From a bacterium (GTDB taxonomy: Bacteria; Zhuqueibacterota; Zhuqueibacteria; Residuimicrobiales; Oceaniaggregativiventaceae), in assembly GCA_029565675.1 (NCBI GenBank), contig JAKQNP010000046.1, forward strand, positions 43,595-107,594: a stretch of 64,000 nt of DNA, in the 5' to 3' direction. The notes under the pieces were generated by a model, which was not told where the DNA came from, did no database searches, and saw only the letters and a list, made by a program, of their open reading frames with translations. Shown piece by piece: positions 60,338 through 64,000 of the stretch (the stretch's first letter is position 1; every line of letters begins with the position of its first letter). A program made the position numbers and the translations under genes.

Positions 60338-61117
60338 ATGAAAAAGTGTTATTTGCTCTACTTCGTCCTGTTGTTGTTGTGTTTCGCTGTTCTCTCTGCA
60401 ATGGACGTGCCTGCGCCACGTGGAGCAGTGAATGATTTTGCCAACGTGATTTCGGCTGAGGATGAAAAACAGATCGAGGAATTGGCCAATGAGGTCTGGG
60501 AAAAAGCCGGAGTCGCGATGGTGGTTGCAACTTTTGACAGCGTGCCGGATGACGACTATAACGGATATGCCACTCTCTTATATGAGAAATGGGGTATTGG
60601 CAAGCAAGGGGAAGACAACGGCGTTTTGATCCTCAATGTGGTTCAAACCCGGCGGTTGCGGATCGAAGTTGGTTATGGATTGGAACCGGTGCTGACCGAT
60701 TCACGCAGCGGCCGAATTTTTCGCGATATATTGACTCCCCATCTGCGAGCCGGCGACTATGGTGGCGGATTTCTTGCCGCCTTTCAGACGATTGCCGGAC
60801 TGGTCAGTCAAGATACCGGCATTGAATTTAACGGTCAGACCACCGATTTTGCCGACTATGAAGATAATTCTGAAGAATCGGTTTTCGGCGGTTTTTGCTC
60901 TTTTCTCGCTCTGATCATCATCCTGATCATCTTGGCCCGTCTTGGTCTGTTGCCGTGGATTCTGCTGAGCGGCTCGTCGAGCGGACATCACGGCGGTTTT
61001 GGCGGTACCTTTGGTGGCGGCGGTTTTGGCGGCGGTTTTGGCAGCAGCGGCGGAGGAGGCTTTGGTGGCTTTGGCGGTGGCATGAGCGGCGGCGGCGGCG
61101 CCGGCGGCAGCTATTGA
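60338..61117 (+). CDS. TPM-domain (YgcG-type) membrane protein
   Basis: A protein of 259 residues from ATG 60338 (GTG 60332 is the alternative). Signal peptide ('YLLYFVLLLLCFAVLSA'), then the TPM domain (~35-165) with 'RGAVNDFANVISAEDEKQIE', 'VAMVVATFDSVPDDDYNGYA', 'YEKWGIGKQGEDNGVLILN' and 'RIEVGYGLEPVLTD'. A membrane segment at ~195-215 and a Gly/Phe-rich low-complexity tail follow ('GGFGGGFGSSGGGGFGGFGG'). TPM proteins are linked to photosystem repair in plants and, in bacteria, to LemA in an unknown envelope function. LemA follows two genes downstream. Confidence 0.92.
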   Translation: MKKCYLLYFVLLLLCFAVLSAMDVPAPRGAVNDFANVISAEDEKQIEELANEVWEKAGVAMVVATFDSVPDDDYNGYATLLYEKWGIGKQGEDNGVLILNVVQTRRLRIEVGYGLEPVLTDSRSGRIFRDILTPHLRAGDYGGGFLAAFQTIAGLVSQDTGIEFNGQTTDFADYEDNSEESVFGGFCSFLALIIILIILARLGLLPWILLSGSSSGHHGGFGGTFGGGGFGGGFGSSGGGGFGGFGGGMSGGGGAGGSY

Positions 61118-61173
61118 TCGTTTTTTAACTTGCGGCAATCCGCAAACCCTTTCCTATCACAGGAGATCTTGGT

Positions 61174-61899
61174 ATGGCGAAAATTCCTCGATCGCCCAAA
61201 GAAATATTCTCCCAATTCACTGATGATCTTAAAGAGTGTTTTGGCGATCAACTCGAATCGATCATTCTCTACGGCAGCGGTGCCCGCAATGAGTATGTGC
61301 GCCGGCGATCCGATATCAACTTTCTCGTGGTCTTGTCTGAGCAGGGTATCTCGCAGCTCGCCAAGACCTTCCCGCTGCTCAAAAAGTGGGGCAAACGCAA
61401 GGTCAGCGTGCCGCTTTTCCTTACCCGGGAATATATCGATTCTTCGCTGGACTCTTTTCCGCTCGAGTTTATTTCCTTGCAGCGTTCTCATGAATTGGTA
61501 TATGGCACAGACGTGCTGCAAGAACTTGTTATCGAAAAAGACGATCTCCGCCTGCAATGCGAGGAACAGATCAAAAGCAAACTCTTGCATCTGCGCGAGT
61601 GTTTTCTCCAAACACTGGGCAGAAAAAAACACTTGCAGCGGTTTTTGGCAGAGACTGTGCCGACGATGATGACGCTTTTTTCCGGATTGCTCATTCTCAG
61701 AGACGTCGAGCCACCGCGAAAAAACAATGAGCTGTTTGAACTCACAGCGCAAACATTTGATCTCCAGCAATCTGTTTTTGCACAGCTTCTCGCTCTTTAT
61801 GATGAAGAAGTGAATCTCAACAGGGATGAATTGGTGCAGTTGGCTGAGCGCTACATCAGCCAGATTCGCACCCTTGCTTCGATCGTGGACAAATTGTAA
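61174..61899 (+). CDS. Nucleotidyltransferase-fold protein with altered active site
   Basis: A 241-residue cytoplasmic protein, ATG behind AGGAGA. The N-terminal ~105 residues have the minimal nucleotidyltransferase pattern 'SIILYGSGARNEYVRRRSDI' followed by NFLVVL. The usual GSxARG...DxD is thus present except that the second catalytic Asp is Asn. The C-terminal ~120 residues are helical and resemble HEPN-type partners. It could be inactive, regulatory or use another acid. It lies 56 bp after the TPM gene and 12 bp before LemA, so it belongs to their operon. Confidence 0.82.
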   Translation: MAKIPRSPKEIFSQFTDDLKECFGDQLESIILYGSGARNEYVRRRSDINFLVVLSEQGISQLAKTFPLLKKWGKRKVSVPLFLTREYIDSSLDSFPLEFISLQRSHELVYGTDVLQELVIEKDDLRLQCEEQIKSKLLHLRECFLQTLGRKKHLQRFLAETVPTMMTLFSGLLILRDVEPPRKNNELFELTAQTFDLQQSVFAQLLALYDEEVNLNRDELVQLAERYISQIRTLASIVDKL

Positions 61900-61911
61900 A
61901 GGAGAAAGGAA

Positions 61912-62538
61912 ATGGCAAAAAAGTTAAGCACCGGATGTTTGGTTACTGCAGGTGTGCTGATTGTTTTGGCGCTGATTTTGTTTTCGTTTTTTAAAGGCAC
62001 CTATAACCGTCTGGTCGACGTTGATGAAAGCGTCAACAATGCCTGGGCGCAGGTCGAAAATCAGCTGCAGCGGCGCATGGATTTGATTCCCAATCTGGTC
62101 GAAACCGTCAAAGGCTATGCCAATTTTGAACGGGAAACCCTCGAAGCGGTGATCAATGCCCGCGCCAGCGCCACCCAGACCACCCTGAATGCCGACCAAC
62201 TGGCTCAGGACCCGGCGATGATGGAACAATTCATGCAAGCGCAGAACAATCTTGGTTCGGCTCTGTCGCGGTTGATGGTCGTGGTCGAGCGCTATCCTGA
62301 ACTCAAGGCCAACGAGAATTTCCGCACGTTGATGGACCAACTCGAGGGCACCGAGAATCGCATTGCCGTTGAGCGCAAACGCTATAACGACACTGTGCAG
62401 ACCTATAGCAAAACCATCCGCGCTTTTCCGACCGTAGTGATAGCTGGTCTCTTGGGATTTGGACAACGGCCGTATTTCGAGGCACCAGAAGAAGCCAATC
62501 AGGCTCCCAAGGTGGATTTCGGCGCAAGTGAAAAATGA
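61912..62538 (+). CDS. lemA: LemA-family protein
   Basis: A 208-residue protein with a single N-terminal membrane segment ('CLVTAGVLIVLALILFSFF'). The LemA core follows: 'YNRLVDVDESVNNAWAQVEN', 'QRRMDLIPNLVETVKGYANF', 'LSRLMVVVERYPELKANENF' and 'ENRIAVERKRYNDTVQTYS'. The length is typical, with a short variable tail. A strong ribosome site (AAAGGAGAAAGGAA) precedes the ATG. The biochemical function of LemA is unknown. Co-occurrence with TPM-domain proteins is common and is seen here. Confidence 0.95.
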   Translation: MAKKLSTGCLVTAGVLIVLALILFSFFKGTYNRLVDVDESVNNAWAQVENQLQRRMDLIPNLVETVKGYANFERETLEAVINARASATQTTLNADQLAQDPAMMEQFMQAQNNLGSALSRLMVVVERYPELKANENFRTLMDQLEGTENRIAVERKRYNDTVQTYSKTIRAFPTVVIAGLLGFGQRPYFEAPEEANQAPKVDFGASEK

Positions 62539-62542
62539 CGGC

Positions 62543-64000
62543 ATGAAATTAAACGCCGCTTTGTTTTTAGTTTTCTTTTACCTGTTTCTTGGTCAATCTC
62601 GGGGTGCCGATAAATCCGATCCTTTCGCGCTGCAGTGGGAAAATTTGCCAGAGTTGCCGCAGCGCGTCAGCGGCGCATTTATCGGCACCGTTGCGAATAC
62701 CTTGATCGTTGCCGGTGGTTGCGACTGGCCGGTTTCACCGTACGCTGGCGGGAAAAAGATCTTTTTCGCCGATGTTCAAATTCTTGCGCCGGGAGGAAAT
62801 CGGTGGGAGTTTTCGCTGGCTTTGCCGCAGCCCGTCGCTTATGGCGGGGCAGTTTCGCTCAATGACGGGTTGTTGATCATCGGCGGATGCGATGCGCAGA
62901 ACCCAAGCGCCCGGGTTTACGAGCTTAATTTTGCTGCCGGTGCAGCGAAGATCAACGACTATCCCGACTTGCCGCAAGGTGTTGCCTATTGTGCTGCAGT
63001 TCGGGTCGGCGATTGGGTCTATGTGGCCGGCGGTCAGAGCGAGCTTGCCAAAGCACAGGCATTGAACCATTTTTATCGTCTGGATTTGTCCGAGCGCGAA
63101 AAAGGATGGGAAATCCTGCCTGCGTGGCCGGGTTGCGCAAGGATTCTGCCGGTTCTGGCAACCCTGGGCGGCGAAGTCTATTTGTTCAGCGGATGTGAGC
63201 TCCTGGCCGGGCAAAACGGGGAGATCGTTCGGCGCTATCTGACAGATGCTTTTTCATTCAACCCCCAGCAGGGATGGCAAAAACGGGCGGATTTGCCGCA
63301 TGCGGTTGCCGCTGCGCCTGCTCTCCAGTATGGCAATTCCCATATCCTCATTTTCGGCGGCGATGACGGCGAAAACGTCGGCAAAATCGCCCAGCTGCAA
63401 GACAACCATCCGGGCTTTTCAGCCAATATCCTTGCCTATCACAACATCACCGACACCTGGGCAAAGGTGGGGGAATGGCCGGGGAAAACGGTCACCACTG
63501 CCGCAGTCTGGTTCAACGGCCGCGGAACAATTCCCGGCGGCGAGGATCGCCCTGGCCATCGCAGCGCTGCAGTCCACGCTTTTACCCCCAAACCGCAGAC
63601 GAACCCTTTTGGCACCATCAACTCTATAGTGCTCGCCATCTATCTCTTAACCCTCGTTGCAGTAGGATTTTATTGTTCCAGGCGCGAAAAAACACTTGAC
63701 GATTTTTTCCTCGCCGGCAAACGGATCCCCTGGTGGGCTGCCGGTCTCAGTATCTATGGCACTCAGCTAAGCGCCATCACCTTCATGTCCACTCCAGCCA
63801 AAACCTTTGCCACCAATTGGACCTATTTTGGCAATTCTGTGGGCATCCTGCTGGTTGCACCGGTGGTGGTCTTTTTCTATTTGCCGTTTTTTCGCCGCTT
63901 GCCGATTGTTACTGCCTACGAATATTTGGAAAAACGTTTCAGCCTGCCTGTGCGTCTCTGCGGCAGCATCTTTTTTATTTTGTTTCAGCTCGGCCGCATG
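62543..64000 (+). CDS. Kelch-type mutarotase fused to sodium:solute symporter, C-terminus cut by window edge
   Basis: Open for 486 codons to the right edge. Signal peptide (~1-21, 'LFLVFFYLFLGQSRG'). A periplasmic kelch-type six-bladed propeller (~30-355) has repeated 'GGxD/GGC' blades ('NTLIVAGGCDWPVSPYAGGK', 'GLLIIGGCDAQNP', 'WVYVAGGQSELA', 'HILIFGGDDGE'). This is the NanM-like/cyclically permuted mutarotase family. A sodium:solute symporter begins at ~370 ('NSIVLAIYLLTLVAVGFYCS', 'DDFFLAGKRIPWWAAGLSIY', 'YLEKRFSLPVRLCGSIFFI'). Such fusions convert the anomer of sialic acid or a similar sugar and import it. Substrate here is inferred. It starts 5 bases after the LemA stop. Confidence 0.92.
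   Translation, partial: MKLNAALFLVFFYLFLGQSRGADKSDPFALQWENLPELPQRVSGAFIGTVANTLIVAGGCDWPVSPYAGGKKIFFADVQILAPGGNRWEFSLALPQPVAYGGAVSLNDGLLIIGGCDAQNPSARVYELNFAAGAAKINDYPDLPQGVAYCAAVRVGDWVYVAGGQSELAKAQALNHFYRLDLSEREKGWEILPAWPGCARILPVLATLGGEVYLFSGCELLAGQNGEIVRRYLTDAFSFNPQQGWQKRADLPHAVAAAPALQYGNSHILIFGGDDGENVGKIAQLQDNHPGFSANILAYHNITDTWAKVGEWPGKTVTTAAVWFNGRGTIPGGEDRPGHRSAAVHAFTPKPQTNPFGTINSIVLAIYLLTLVAVGFYCSRREKTLDDFFLAGKRIPWWAAGLSIYGTQLSAITFMSTPAKTFATNWTYFGNSVGILLVAPVVVFFYLPFFRRLPIVTAYEYLEKRFSLPVRLCGSIFFILFQLGRM

Overview
The window looks like a chromosomal contig of a Gram-negative bacterium of the FCB group, most probably candidate phylum KSB1 or Calditrichota. This placement is inferred from the following: extracellular proteins ending in a FlgD-like 'YPNPFN...SGIYFY' sorting-type domain (17561-21094, 39923-42868), a PorV/PorQ-type outer-membrane protein, a TonB-dependent receptor with a carboxypeptidase-regulatory N-terminal domain, and two sigma54 activators. 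I see no prophage, insertion sequence, integrase or CRISPR array.

Left arm, 1-25418, minus strand: a large carbohydrate-utilisation locus. Reading in the direction of transcription, it starts with a GH2 beta-mannosidase (22866-25418). A LacI regulator (21492-22511) follows, with a consensus promoter and a perfect 14-bp palindromic operator upstream. Next come a secreted protein with three tandem copies of a two-part beta-rich module, a TonB receptor, a very large secreted protein, a PorV-like protein, a zinc alcohol dehydrogenase, a glycosidase-like lipoprotein, a sugar ABC importer (binding protein and two permeases), a second glycosidase-like lipoprotein and a DNRLRE/CBM96-type protein cut by the window edge. 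From 10454 to the left edge the genes overlap by 4 bp or nearly touch. No SusD and no ABC ATPase is present in the window.

Middle, 25419-45780: a MarR/MATE efflux pair; an FmdB zinc ribbon protein; an unknown secreted protein; a 1207-residue membrane protein that joins a periplasmic beta-propeller sensor directly to a cytoplasmic sigma54 activator; and, just downstream, an 18-bp palindrome, a sigma54-type promoter and a small HEAT-like exported protein. Further along are a Tat-type metallophosphoesterase, a thioredoxin with a 42-residue His-rich tail, a small membrane protein, an N-acyl-D-amino-acid deacylase, a papain-like protease with a sorting domain, an SDR epimerase and a GH127-like enzyme. 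Two ~139-bp inverted copies of an intergenic repeat lie at 25571-25709 and 36373-36511.

Right part, 45962-64000: a cluster resembling the Desulfovibrio orp (orange protein) locus. It contains a metallo-beta-lactamase-fold protein, two NifX/NifB-type cofactor-binding proteins, a fused double MinD/ferredoxin ATPase and two DUF5320-like proteins. A sigma54 promoter sits between it and a PAS-AAA+ sigma54 regulator. Then come tRNA-Met(CAT), a NUDIX protein, glucose-6-phosphate isomerase translationally coupled to a CstA-type transporter, a receiver-domain protein with a C-terminal membrane anchor, and an AgmX/PglI-like TonB-type protein. On the plus strand follow a URO-D-family protein with an unknown barrel-like partner, a TPM-domain/nucleotidyltransferase/LemA trio, and the start of a kelch-mutarotase/sodium-symporter fusion cut by the right edge.
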